From Mycobacterium gordonae (lineage in GTDB: Bacteria > Actinomycetota > Actinomycetes > Mycobacteriales > Mycobacteriaceae), in the NCBI RefSeq assembly GCF_002101675.1, contig NZ_LQOY01000252.1, positions 1 to 47,482 of the forward strand: a DNA stretch of 47,482 bases, in the 5' to 3' direction. The position numbers were made by a program, and so were the translations under genes. Of the stretch, positions 15,552 through 23,767 are shown piece by piece (position 1 is the stretch's first letter; every line of letters starts with the position of its first letter). The notes below the pieces were generated by a model. The model was not told the DNA's origin and ran no database searches. It saw only the letters and a program-made list of their open reading frames with translations.

Positions 15552-17173
15552 GGGTCAGTTCCGGGGGTGATGAGGTCGGCGGGCAGCCCCGCCAGCACCA
15601 CCGCGAGGTTGTAGCCACTCATCCGCAGGTTCCCGTTGCTTCCCGTGCGGGCATATTCGGAATGCCCGTAAGCCCGTTCGTGCAGTCGCCCGTCACCGTA
15701 CTCACCGCCCCACGCGTACCCCTCGTCGGTGGACAATTCCGCCATGCCGGGCACGTCCTGCGGCGGGGCGCCAAACGCCTCGAATCCCGGAATAAGCTCG
15801 GAGACAAGGTCGTTCGCGCCGATCATGAAGTAGGCGTGACCGGGCGGGACTCCGAGCTGCGCGGCGTCGGTGAGTTCGGCACCCGGCGAGCCGTAGAGCA
15901 CCACGTCGCTGACCGGGGCGCCCTGCTGCAACGCAAGACTCGTGGTCAACGATCCATAGGAGTGGCCGAAGGCGACGATCCCGGTGGCCGGAAGGTTGCC
16001 GGCTGCAGCCAGTCCACGATAGAAGCTATTGAGAGCCCGGGCGCCGTCGCGCGCAAGCCAGTCGTGCGCCACGTCGCGCAGGCTGTCCGGCGCGTCGTAG
16101 CCGAGCCAGGCGATCGAGGCCACCGCATCCGGATTGGCGACCCCGGCATTGCGGCGCAGCTGCCGCGCCTCGTCGCGCTGAAAACCGGCCTGCCGCACCA
16201 TGGTTGCGGTACTGTCGCTGACCCGGGTGGTCAGTCCGCCCACGGTGACGCCGACCCGCTCGGCGTTGTCGACGTCACCGACGCCGACGGCCGCGAGCAC
16301 CTTACCCGGGATGGTTGCGGTGTCCAGCAGCAGCAGGCTGGCCTCGGGATTGGCGGCCAGGGTGTCGCGCAGCGCGGTCAGGTCTGCCAGCTTGCCGGGG
16401 TCGGTGTGCCACCCGTAGGAGTCGACCCAGCCTTGCTGTAGTCGGGTGAGTTCCCGTTGCAGTGCGGGCACATTGAGTTCGCTGCGGACAGTGGCCGGGA
16501 TGCCGTCGAGGTTGCGCAATCGACCGGGAAACCATTGCTTGAGCCGGTCTTGCTGGCCGGGGGTCAGCGCGTGCCACCAGGCGGCGACGGCGCTGGGTTC
16601 GGTGCCGGGAGCCGGCAGCCCAGGCATCCTGGGCGGCTGATGGCCGAGTTGATCGTCGATCTGTCCGGCGCCGAGGTCGCCGTCCGCGCCGCGGATTGCC
16701 GCGGCGAGATCTTCGTCGGCGCGCTCGGCGTCCGCCAACAGCCGTTGCAGGCTCTCGGTCAGCCGCACCGCCGCGTCAAGGATGGCCTGCTGTCTCCCGG
16801 GGGGAAGGCCGACCAGGTCCGAGGGAGGTAGTGCGGAGCCCAGCGTTTCGTTGATCTGCAAGTGGTTTTCCCTCGCCGCGTCCCGCATCAACTTCAGTCG
16901 CCGCTTCACCGCGGCGACCTCCTCGGCCGCCTGTTCGGCGGCACGTCCGACAGCAGCGCATGCATCGGCGTGATCGTCCAGGACGAGCGCGGTGTGTCCG
17001 GTCGCCGCGTGCGCCGCCGCCGCGGCGTCACCGCCGAAACTCAGCAGTCGCATCAGCTCGGTGATCGCCGCAGCCGCGGTGCGGGTTCCGTGTGCACGCC
17101 GGATGGCGGCTTCGAAGACGGTGGTGATGGCGGCGGGATCCCAGCGCTCGATGTCGGCCAAGGTCACCGTCAT
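15539..17173 (-). CDS. DUF1023 alpha/beta hydrolase with helical N-terminal domain
   Basis: The 544-residue protein has a helical Ala/Arg-rich region (about 1-165) resembling WXG/LXG-type targeting domains, a linker, AWWHALTPGQQDRL (198-211, typical of DUF1023), and an alpha/beta hydrolase domain. The nucleophile is Ser405 in GHSYGS. Asp455 (GANDLVSE) and His504 (GHSEY) are good candidates for the rest of the triad. There is no signal peptide. The start overlaps the preceding WXG100-like gene by four bases (ATGA), and the end overlaps the lipoprotein gene by 13. The family includes Rv2797c. The likely substrate is an ester or lipid. A type VII secreted lipase is my preferred reading but unproven. 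Confidence 0.88.
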   Translation of the reverse strand: MTVTLADIERWDPAAITTVFEAAIRRAHGTRTAAAAITELMRLLSFGGDAAAAAHAATGHTALVLDDHADACAAVGRAAEQAAEEVAAVKRRLKLMRDAARENHLQINETLGSALPPSDLVGLPPGRQQAILDAAVRLTESLQRLLADAERADEDLAAAIRGADGDLGAGQIDDQLGHQPPRMPGLPAPGTEPSAVAAWWHALTPGQQDRLKQWFPGRLRNLDGIPATVRSELNVPALQRELTRLQQGWVDSYGWHTDPGKLADLTALRDTLAANPEASLLLLDTATIPGKVLAAVGVGDVDNAERVGVTVGGLTTRVSDSTATMVRQAGFQRDEARQLRRNAGVANPDAVASIAWLGYDAPDSLRDVAHDWLARDGARALNSFYRGLAAAGNLPATGIVAFGHSYGSLTTSLALQQGAPVSDVVLYGSPGAELTDAAQLGVPPGHAYFMIGANDLVSELIPGFEAFGAPPQDVPGMAELSTDEGYAWGGEYGDGRLHERAYGHSEYARTGSNGNLRMSGYNLAVVLAGLPADLITPGTDPCDP

Positions 17174-17460
17174 CGGAGCGAGGCGGCGTTGCTCTGCTCC
17201 ATCGCGCGCAAGGCGGTCGCGGCGAACCGCATGCCGTCAGCATGGTCGCTCAGGCGGACCTGGTGCCCCTCGCCCAAGGCAGCCCACCGATCCAACAATC
17301 CAGTCAGGGCCGAGGCCGAAGCCCCGACCCACCCTGCCTGGGCCCCGTCGGCGTCGCGGAGGCATGACCACTGCACCGCCTGCAATGCCTGGCCCTGGTG
17401 CGCCAGTTGGATGCCTACGTGAGTCAGCACATCGGGAGTCGCCCGCAATTCTGAAGCCAC
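17170..17460 (-). CDS. WXG100/EspC-like small helical protein
   Basis: With GTG 17460 as start the protein has 96 residues, the classic WXG100 size: a helix (about 3-33), a turn containing Trp44-Val-Gly46 (a WXG motif), and a second helix (about 47-92). GGAAGG lies seven bases before this GTG. The frame is open upstream to another GTG at 17538, but that extension looks unlike the family. It is the first gene of a coupled trio with the DUF1023 hydrolase and the lipoprotein, so it probably forms a heterodimer with the helical N-terminus of the hydrolase for type VII export. The function is inferred from architecture alone. Confidence 0.75.
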   Translation of the reverse strand: MASELRATPDVLTHVGIQLAHQGQALQAVQWSCLRDADGAQAGWVGASASALTGLLDRWAALGEGHQVRLSDHADGMRFAATALRAMEQSNAASLR

Positions 17461-17548
17461 CGCAATCGCCTTCCGCAGACGCGAACTTTCGGCGAAGCCT
17501 TTCACCGGAAAATGCGGCGGGCCACTCACCCCTGCCACACCGTGTGGA

Positions 17549-18151
17549 TTACTTGCGAGCCTTGCGCGCCTTGCGTTTGATGCCGACGCCGCCCCACAGC
17601 GAGAATCCCTTGATCTTCACCGTGGGCGCGCCCCGGGTGCCCTCGCCGACCACCTCATGGTCGAAGTTGCCCATCACCCCGCGGCCGTGTATCTCGACGT
17701 TGACTTCGGGCGGCAACAGGAACGTCTGAGCGCTCATGATCGAGTACGCGTGAATCTCGACCTCGGTCGAGGTGAAGTCCGCGTAGCGCAGGTCGATGAC
17801 GCCGCTGCCCCAGAACGTGAAGGTGGTCAGCTTCCTCGGAATGTTCCACCGCCCGCGACGCTCGAAGCCGCTCATGATGGCCAACAACAGGGTGGAGGGC
17901 GCCGGGTTGCAGTTGCCGCCGCGCCGGGGGCTCACCGCCGTGCCGGGCAGGTCGGCTCGCAGCTGATCCAACTCCCGGTAGGTGGTGGCGGCGTAAGCCT
18001 TGGTTAGCCGGTCTTCGTATTCGTTGAGCTGGAGGCGGCCCTGTTCGGCCGCATAGCCCAGCAACTGCGCAATCTGGATACGGTCGGTGTCCTCTGCACG
18101 CGACAGTTCGTCACGCGTGGCCTTTGCATCACGCTGGGTTGGGTTGGTCAT
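17549..18151 (-). CDS. DUF1707 protein, Rv0966c-like
   Basis: The 200-residue protein starts at ATG 18151. An N-terminal DUF1707 domain (about 18-70, with GRLQLNEYEDRL and the ending YRELDQLRADLP) precedes a beta-rich LiaF-like C-terminal region (about 95-190) ending in a cluster of Lys and Arg. Such domains are common in actinobacterial envelope-stress proteins. The length equals that recalled for Rv0966c. It lies upstream of the WXG100-like gene on the same strand, with 88 bases between them. In M. tuberculosis the copper genes csoR-ctpV follow on its other side, and they are absent here. Confidence 0.85.
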   Translation of the reverse strand: MTNPTQRDAKATRDELSRAEDTDRIQIAQLLGYAAEQGRLQLNEYEDRLTKAYAATTYRELDQLRADLPGTAVSPRRGGNCNPAPSTLLLAIMSGFERRGRWNIPRKLTTFTFWGSGVIDLRYADFTSTEVEIHAYSIMSAQTFLLPPEVNVEIHGRGVMGNFDHEVVGEGTRGAPTVKIKGFSLWGGVGIKRKARKARK

Positions 18152-18235
18152 CTCACCCGCGAGCTTACGACTTCCACGGTTTGCTGCAAAAGGTGTTGGC
18201 TGAACTGCAACGTTCACACGGTCCGAGCAGCATTG

Positions 18236-19021
18236 TCAGGATGTCGGGCCGGTGTCAGAGACCCAGCTCGGCGGCCGTTTCTGCAGAAAGGCCAGCATGC
18301 CTTCACGCGCCTCCTCCGAGACGAACAGCCGCGCGGACTCCTCGGTGAGCCGCTCGGCGTCACGGTCGAAGCCGGCCAGGACTGCGGCCGTCGTGAGCGC
18401 CTTGGATGCGGCCAGGCCCTGCGGTGATCCGCGCCCGACATCGGCGACCAGACCGGCCACCGCGGCGTCCACGTCGTCGGCGGCCACGGTGACCAAACCG
18501 ATCTCCGCGGCTTCGCTGGCGCCGAAGGTTTCACCGGTGAGGTAGTAGCGTGCGGCGGCTCGCGCGGACAGTTTCGGCAGCAGCGTCAGCGAGATGATGG
18601 CCGGAGCGACGCCGATGCGAGCCTCGGTCAGGGCAAACGTGCTGCGCGGCCCGGCCACCACCATGTCGCAGGCACCGACCAGGCCGAATCCGCCGGCCCG
18701 TACATGGCCGTCGATGGCGCCGATCACCGGACGGGGTGAGGAGACGATGGCGCGTAGTAGCGCGGTCATCTCCTTTGCGCGCGCGACAGCGGACTGGACA
18801 GGGTCACCCCCACCGGCCTCGCTGAGGTCCGCACCCGCGCAGAAGGTGCCGCCGGTGTGTCCGAGCACGACCACCCGCACCGCCGGGTCGGCAGCGGCCG
18901 CCCGTAGCCCTTCGTGCAACTGGGTGACCAGCGTGGTGGACAGGGCGTTGCGGTTGTGCGGCGAGTTCAGCGTCAGCTTGGCTACGACGCCCTCGCGGGC
19001 GTACTCGACGAGGGTGTCCAT
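18236..19021 (-). CDS. echA7: enoyl-CoA hydratase family protein (LiuC/AtuE-like)
   Basis: The 261-residue crotonase-fold protein has the oxyanion-hole region GGTFCAGADLSE (about 57-68) and FALTEARIGVAPAIISLTLL (about 148-167). The latter carries the general-base Glu, in the TEARIG context I recall from methylglutaconyl-CoA hydratases such as LiuC. The other catalytic Glu of classical hydratases is replaced in AGGFGLVGACD (about 128-138), again as in LiuC. It is the last gene of the fadE13-accD2-accA2-fadE12 operon, and its start shares one base with the fadE12 stop. The expected role is hydration of a glutaconyl-type CoA ester made by the carboxylase. Confidence 0.9.
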   Translation of the reverse strand: MDTLVEYAREGVVAKLTLNSPHNRNALSTTLVTQLHEGLRAAAADPAVRVVVLGHTGGTFCAGADLSEAGGGDPVQSAVARAKEMTALLRAIVSSPRPVIGAIDGHVRAGGFGLVGACDMVVAGPRSTFALTEARIGVAPAIISLTLLPKLSARAAARYYLTGETFGASEAAEIGLVTVAADDVDAAVAGLVADVGRGSPQGLAASKALTTAAVLAGFDRDAERLTEESARLFVSEEAREGMLAFLQKRPPSWVSDTGPTS

Positions 19022-20187
19022 CAGTACGAGCGGGGCAGACCCAGCGACGTCTGCGCGACGAAGTTGAGCACCATTTCACGGCTGATCGGGGCGATCCGCG
19101 CCAGCCGCGATGCGGTCAGCATGGCCGCTACGCCGTACTCCTTGGTCAACCCGTTGCCGCCCATCGACTGCACGGCCTGGTCGACGGCCCGGGTGGACGC
19201 CTCGCCGGCCGCGTACTTGGCCATGTTGGCGGCCTGGGCGGCACCGCCGTCGTCTCCGGCGTCGTAGAGCGTCGCGGCTTTCTGCATCATCAGCTTGGCG
19301 AGCTCGACCTCGATGTGGCACTGCGCCAACGGGTGCGCGAGGCCCTGGTGCGAGCCGATCGGGGCGCCCCAGACCTGCCGGGTCTTGACGTAGTCGACGG
19401 CTTTGTCGAGGGCGAACCGGCCCATGCCGACCGCGCTGGCCGCGCCCATGATGCGTTCGGGGTTCAGGCCCGCGAAGAGTTGTGCGATCGCGGCGTCCTC
19501 GGCGCCGACGAGCGCGTCGGACGGCAGCCGCACGTCGTCGATGAACACCTGGAACTGGCGCTCGGGGCTGATGAGTTCCATCTCGATCGGCGTGTAGGTG
19601 AACCCGGGCGAGTCGGTGGGCACCACGAACAGCGCCGGCCGTAGCTTGCCGGTCTTCGCCTCTTCAGTGCGGCCGACCACCAGGACCGCCTGAGCCTGGT
19701 CGACGCCGGAGATGTACACCTTCTGGCCCTTGAGCACCCAGTCACTGCCGTCGCGGCGGGCGGTCGTGGTGATCTTGTGCGAGTTCGATCCGGCGTCGGG
19801 TTCGGTGATGGCGAACGCCATGGTCAGCGTGCCGTCGGCGATGGCGGGAACCCAGCGCTTCTTCTGCTCCTCGGTGCCGAACTTGCTGATGATGGTGCCG
19901 TTGATGGCCGGTGACACCACCATCAGCAGCAGCGCGCTGCCCGCGGCGGCCATCTCCTCCATGACCAGCGCGAGCTCGTACATGCCGGCCCCGCCGCCGC
20001 CGTACTCCTCGGGCAGGTTCACCCCGAGGAAACCGAGTTTGCCTGCTTCGGCCCACAATTCGGTGGTGTGCTCCTGGGCGCGAGCCTTCTTCAGGTAGTA
20101 CTCGGCGCCGTAGCTGGACACCCACTCGCGCACCGCCTTGCGCAACGCCTGGCGGTCTTCGCTTTCGATGAAACTGGTGTCGGTCAT
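19021..20187 (-). CDS. fadE12: acyl-CoA dehydrogenase
   Basis: This 388-residue flavoprotein introduces a 2,3 double bond into an acyl-CoA. FAD-binding motifs FAITEPDAGSNS (about 125-136) and the C-terminal QSMGGNGLTKEYG are present. The Glu of medium-chain enzymes is absent from the IYEGT-equivalent site (ARIAPISREMV). Glu244 in LNPERIMGAA occupies the helix-G position used by isovaleryl-CoA dehydrogenases, pointing to branched substrates. The ATGA at 20187-20184 couples it to accA2 upstream, and its stop overlaps echA7 by one base. Confidence 0.93.
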   Translation of the reverse strand: MTDTSFIESEDRQALRKAVREWVSSYGAEYYLKKARAQEHTTELWAEAGKLGFLGVNLPEEYGGGGAGMYELALVMEEMAAAGSALLLMVVSPAINGTIISKFGTEEQKKRWVPAIADGTLTMAFAITEPDAGSNSHKITTTARRDGSDWVLKGQKVYISGVDQAQAVLVVGRTEEAKTGKLRPALFVVPTDSPGFTYTPIEMELISPERQFQVFIDDVRLPSDALVGAEDAAIAQLFAGLNPERIMGAASAVGMGRFALDKAVDYVKTRQVWGAPIGSHQGLAHPLAQCHIEVELAKLMMQKAATLYDAGDDGGAAQAANMAKYAAGEASTRAVDQAVQSMGGNGLTKEYGVAAMLTASRLARIAPISREMVLNFVAQTSLGLPRSY

Positions 20188-22166
20188 GACGGATCCCCTT
20201 CTGATTCCGGCGCTTCGACCCTCGCGAGGACGGCACCTACTTCGACCTGCTGGCCGGTCTGGACGTTGATCTCCGCGAGCACCCCATCGGTGGGCGCGGT
20301 GATGGTGTGTTCCATTTTCATCGCTTCCAGCCAGATCAGCGGCTGACCGGCGGTGACGGTGGCGCCGGCCTCGGCGCCGATCCGAATGACGTTGCCGGGC
20401 ATGGGCGCAACGAGCGAGCCTTGCTCGACGGCCGAGCCCGGTTCGGGGAACCGGGGTAGGGCCACCAGGTGCACCGGTCCGCGCGCGGAGTCGACGTAGA
20501 CGTCAGCACCGAAGCGTGCGACCGCGTAGCTGCTGGCCACCCCGCCATCGGCCAGCACCACCTCCTCCGGTGAGGCGGACACCAGCTGCACGTTCGGATC
20601 GTGTGGTAAGGCCAAAGATGTTCTGGTGAACCGATATTCAATCCGCTGCTCGGTGTCGGTGTCGTCCAGGTAGGTCTTGACCTGGTACCCCGAGGTCAGG
20701 TTGCGCCAACCCGACGGCAGTGAGCCCAACGCCCCCGCGCTGGCGCGGTTGTGTGCGGCGTCGGCCAACGCGGCCGCGATCGCCGACAGTCGCACCGTTG
20801 CGCTGTCGGCCAGGGGCGCCGACAACTCGGTCAGGCCGTGCGTGTCGAAAAACGCGGTGTCGGTTGCTCCGTCGAGAAATGCCGGATGCCGCAGCACGTG
20901 CACCAGCAGTTCGCGGTTGGTGCGCAGCCCGTGCACATGGGTGCGGGCCAGCGCGTCGGCCAGCACCAGCGCGGACTGCCGGCGAGTCGGCGCATAGGAG
21001 ATGACCTTGGCCAGCATCGGGTCGTAGAAGATCGACACCACCGAGCCGTCGACGATGCCGGAGTCCAGCCGGATGCCGGTTCGGTGTCCCAGCGTGCTGA
21101 ACTGCGTGCCCACGGCGGGCACGTGGATGCGGTGCACCCTGCCGGCCTGCGGCTGCCAGCCTTGCGCGGGATCTTCGGCGTAGAGCCGCGCCTCGATCGA
21201 ATGTCCTTGCCCGGCCGGCGGTTCGGCGCCCAGCCGCCCGCCGTCGGCCACCTCGAGCTGCAGTTCGACCAGGTCCAGACCGGTGGTTTCCTCGGTGACG
21301 GGGTGCTCGACCTGCAGCCGGGTGTTCATCTCCAGGAAGAAGAAGTCACCGTCATCGTCGGCGAGGAATTCGACCGTCCCGGCGCCGGTGTAGCCGATCG
21401 CACCCGCGGCGAGCCGGGCGGCCTCGAACAGCTTCTCGCGCATCCCCGGTGTCCGCTCGACCAGCGGCGACGGCGCCTCTTCGATCACCTTCTGGTGGCG
21501 GCGCTGGATGGAGCATTCGCGCTCGCCCACGGCCCACACGGTGCCGTGCGTGTCGGCCATCACCTGCACCTCGATGTGGTGCCCGGTCGGCAGGTAGCGC
21601 TCACAGAACACCGTCGGGTCACCGAACGCGGACTGCGCTTCGCGCTGCGCGGCCTCGACTTCGGCTGCCAGCGCCGACAATTCCCGCACCACCCGCATCC
21701 CGCGCCCGCCGCCACCGGCGGATGCCTTGACCAGTACCGGCAGTTGGGCCTGGGTCACGGTCTCCGGATCGAGTTCCTCGAGCACCGGCACCCCGGCGGC
21801 GGCCATCAGCTTCTTGGACTCGATCTTCGACCCCATCGCGCGCACCGAGTCGACGGGTGGCCCCACCCACGTCAGACCGGCCTCCTGCACCGCCGCCGCG
21901 AATTCGGCGTTCTCGGAGAGGAATCCGTATCCGGGGTGCACGGCATCGGCACCGGCGGCGCGGGCGGCGGCAATGATGGCCTCGGCATTGAGGTAGTCGT
22001 TGGTGTTCGGTAACCGCACTCGGGCGTCGGCCTCGACGACGTGCGGTGCGGCCGCATCGGGGTCGGTGTAGACGGCGACGGTGCCCAGACCGAGCCGTCG
22101 GCAGGTGGCGAACACCCGCCGGGCGATCTCACCGCGATTGGCAACCAGTACTCTCGTGATCCCCAT
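20184..22166 (-). CDS. accA2: acyl-CoA carboxylase alpha subunit (biotin carboxylase plus BCCP)
   Basis: The protein has 660 residues from ATG 22166. The biotin carboxylase domains (about 1-450) include the start VLVANRGEIARRVF, the ATP-grasp glycine loop KASAGGGGRGMR and EMNTRLQVEHPVTE. A C-terminal biotinyl domain carries the biotinylated Lys617 in EAMKMEH. It supplies carboxybiotin to the AccD2 subunit, whose gene ends five bases upstream. The frame is open far upstream inside accD2, but only 22166 gives the conserved N-terminus. The length matches mycobacterial AccA2 and the 3-methylcrotonyl- or geranyl-CoA carboxylase class. Confidence 0.95.
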   Translation of the reverse strand: MGITRVLVANRGEIARRVFATCRRLGLGTVAVYTDPDAAAPHVVEADARVRLPNTNDYLNAEAIIAAARAAGADAVHPGYGFLSENAEFAAAVQEAGLTWVGPPVDSVRAMGSKIESKKLMAAAGVPVLEELDPETVTQAQLPVLVKASAGGGGRGMRVVRELSALAAEVEAAQREAQSAFGDPTVFCERYLPTGHHIEVQVMADTHGTVWAVGERECSIQRRHQKVIEEAPSPLVERTPGMREKLFEAARLAAGAIGYTGAGTVEFLADDDGDFFFLEMNTRLQVEHPVTEETTGLDLVELQLEVADGGRLGAEPPAGQGHSIEARLYAEDPAQGWQPQAGRVHRIHVPAVGTQFSTLGHRTGIRLDSGIVDGSVVSIFYDPMLAKVISYAPTRRQSALVLADALARTHVHGLRTNRELLVHVLRHPAFLDGATDTAFFDTHGLTELSAPLADSATVRLSAIAAALADAAHNRASAGALGSLPSGWRNLTSGYQVKTYLDDTDTEQRIEYRFTRTSLALPHDPNVQLVSASPEEVVLADGGVASSYAVARFGADVYVDSARGPVHLVALPRFPEPGSAVEQGSLVAPMPGNVIRIGAEAGATVTAGQPLIWLEAMKMEHTITAPTDGVLAEINVQTGQQVEVGAVLARVEAPESEGDPS

Positions 22167-22171
22167 GAAGC

Positions 22172-23767
22172 TCACATCCGGAAGACGCCGAAGTTCGACG
22201 TCCCCTTGATCGGGCCATTGGCAATGGCGGACAGACACATTCCCAGCACGGTGCGGGTGTCGCGCGGGTCGATCACCCCGTCGTCGTAGAGCATTCCGGA
22301 CAGCACCAGTGGCAGCGACTCGGCCTCGATCTGGCCTTCGACGGCGGCGCGCATCGCCGCGTCGGCCGCCTCGTCGACCTGCTGGCCGCGGGCTTCCGCG
22401 GCTGCCCGGGCCACGATCGACAGCACACCTGAGAGCTGCGCCCCGCCCATGACGGCGGACTTGGCGGTAGGCCAGGCGAACAGGAATCGGGGGTCGTAGG
22501 CGCGGCCGCACATGCCGTAGTGGCCCGCGCCGTAGGACGCACCGATCAGCAGCGAGATATGCGGCACCTTCGAATTGGATACGGCGTTGATCATCATCGA
22601 GCCGTGCTTGATCATGCCGCCCTCTTCGTAGTCCTTGCCCACCATGTAGCCGGTGGTGTTGTGCAAGAACAACAGTGGCGTGTCCGAGCGATTGGCCAGC
22701 TGGATGAACTGGGTGGCCTTCTGCGATTCCTCGCTGAACAGCACCCCGCGCGCGTTGGCCAGGATGCCGATGGGGTATCCGTGCAGTCGCGCCCAGCCGG
22801 TCACCAGCGACGAGCCGTACAGCGGTTTGAATTCGTCGAAGTCGGAGCCGTCGACAATGCGGGCGATCACCTCGCGCGGATCGAACGGGATGCGCAGGTC
22901 GGCAGGCACGATGCCGATCAGTTCCTCGGTGTCGAACAGCGGCTCGGTGACCGGTTTGGGCGTCGGCCCCTGCTTGACCCAGTTGAGCCGGGCCACGATG
23001 CGACGCCCGATGCGGATCGCGTCGAGCTCGTCGTGCGCGAAGTAGTCGGCCAAACCCGAAACGCGGGCGTGCATTTCGGCGCCGCCCAAGGACTCGTCGT
23101 CGGATTCTTCGCCGGTGGCCATCTTGACCAGCGGGGGACCGGCCAGGAACACCTTGGAGCGTTCCTTGATCATCACCACGTGGTCGGACATGCCGGGCAC
23201 ATAGGCCCCACCCGCGGTGGAGTTGCCGAATACCAGTGCGACGGTCGGGATTCCGGCGGCCGAGAGTCGGGTCAGGTCGCGGAACATCCGGCCGCCCGGG
23301 ATGAAGATCTCCTTCTGGGTCGGAAGATCGGCACCACCGGACTCCACCAGTGAGATCACCGGTAGCCGGTTCTCGAAGGCGATCTGGTTGGCCCGCAGGA
23401 TCTTCTTCAGCGTCCAGGGGTTGCTGGTGCCGCCTTTGACCGTGGGGTCGTTGGCCACGATCATGCACTCGACGCCCTCGACGACGCCGATCCCGGTGAC
23501 CGTGCTGGCGCCGACCTTGAAGGCGCTGCCCCAGGCCGCCAGCGGGCTCAGCTCCAGGAACGGGGAGTCAGGGTCGACGAGCAACTCGATGCGTTCACGC
23601 GCGGTGAGCTTGCCCCGGCCATGGTGACGGTCGACGTACTTGGGCCCGCCGCCTTCGACGGCGTTGGCGAACTCGGCCGCGATCTCGTCGAGCTTGGTGG
23701 TCGCCGCCGCGGCCGCGTCGGTGAAGGCGGAGCCGTTGGGGTCGAGGGTGGACCGTAGCGCGCTCAC
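22172..23767 (-). CDS. accD2: acyl-CoA carboxylase beta subunit (carboxyltransferase)
   Basis: The 531-residue carboxyltransferase subunit starts at GTG 23767, overlapping the fadE13 stop by four bases. Family features are GRGKLTARERIELL near residue 50, LVESGGADLPTQKEIF (about 140-155) and the second-half signature SYGAGHYGMCGRAYDPRF. Its sequence style (LPTQ, AGGIFxRxLxRLSAAGIP-like segments) is that of 3-methylcrotonyl-CoA carboxylase beta chains rather than propionyl-CoA carboxylases. With AccA2 it should carboxylate the gamma-methyl group of a branched enoyl-CoA. The acyl substrate is not known for the M. tuberculosis pair, as far as I recall. Confidence 0.95.
   Translation of the reverse strand: MSALRSTLDPNGSAFTDAAAAATTKLDEIAAEFANAVEGGGPKYVDRHHGRGKLTARERIELLVDPDSPFLELSPLAAWGSAFKVGASTVTGIGVVEGVECMIVANDPTVKGGTSNPWTLKKILRANQIAFENRLPVISLVESGGADLPTQKEIFIPGGRMFRDLTRLSAAGIPTVALVFGNSTAGGAYVPGMSDHVVMIKERSKVFLAGPPLVKMATGEESDDESLGGAEMHARVSGLADYFAHDELDAIRIGRRIVARLNWVKQGPTPKPVTEPLFDTEELIGIVPADLRIPFDPREVIARIVDGSDFDEFKPLYGSSLVTGWARLHGYPIGILANARGVLFSEESQKATQFIQLANRSDTPLLFLHNTTGYMVGKDYEEGGMIKHGSMMINAVSNSKVPHISLLIGASYGAGHYGMCGRAYDPRFLFAWPTAKSAVMGGAQLSGVLSIVARAAAEARGQQVDEAADAAMRAAVEGQIEAESLPLVLSGMLYDDGVIDPRDTRTVLGMCLSAIANGPIKGTSNFGVFRM

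Noticed and set aside
17461..17538. 26-codon upstream extension of the WXG100-like gene from GTG 17538
   Set aside because: It lacks a ribosome-binding site and would make the protein longer than the family norm. The GTG at 17460 has GGAAGG at a good distance.
20751..22013. 420-codon plus-strand frame opposite accA2
   Set aside because: Antisense shadow without recognisable protein sequence.
22167..23468. Upstream extension of the accA2 frame through accD2
   Set aside because: The frame is open by GC bias only. The conserved biotin carboxylase N-terminus begins at 22166, and accD2 occupies the region in another frame.
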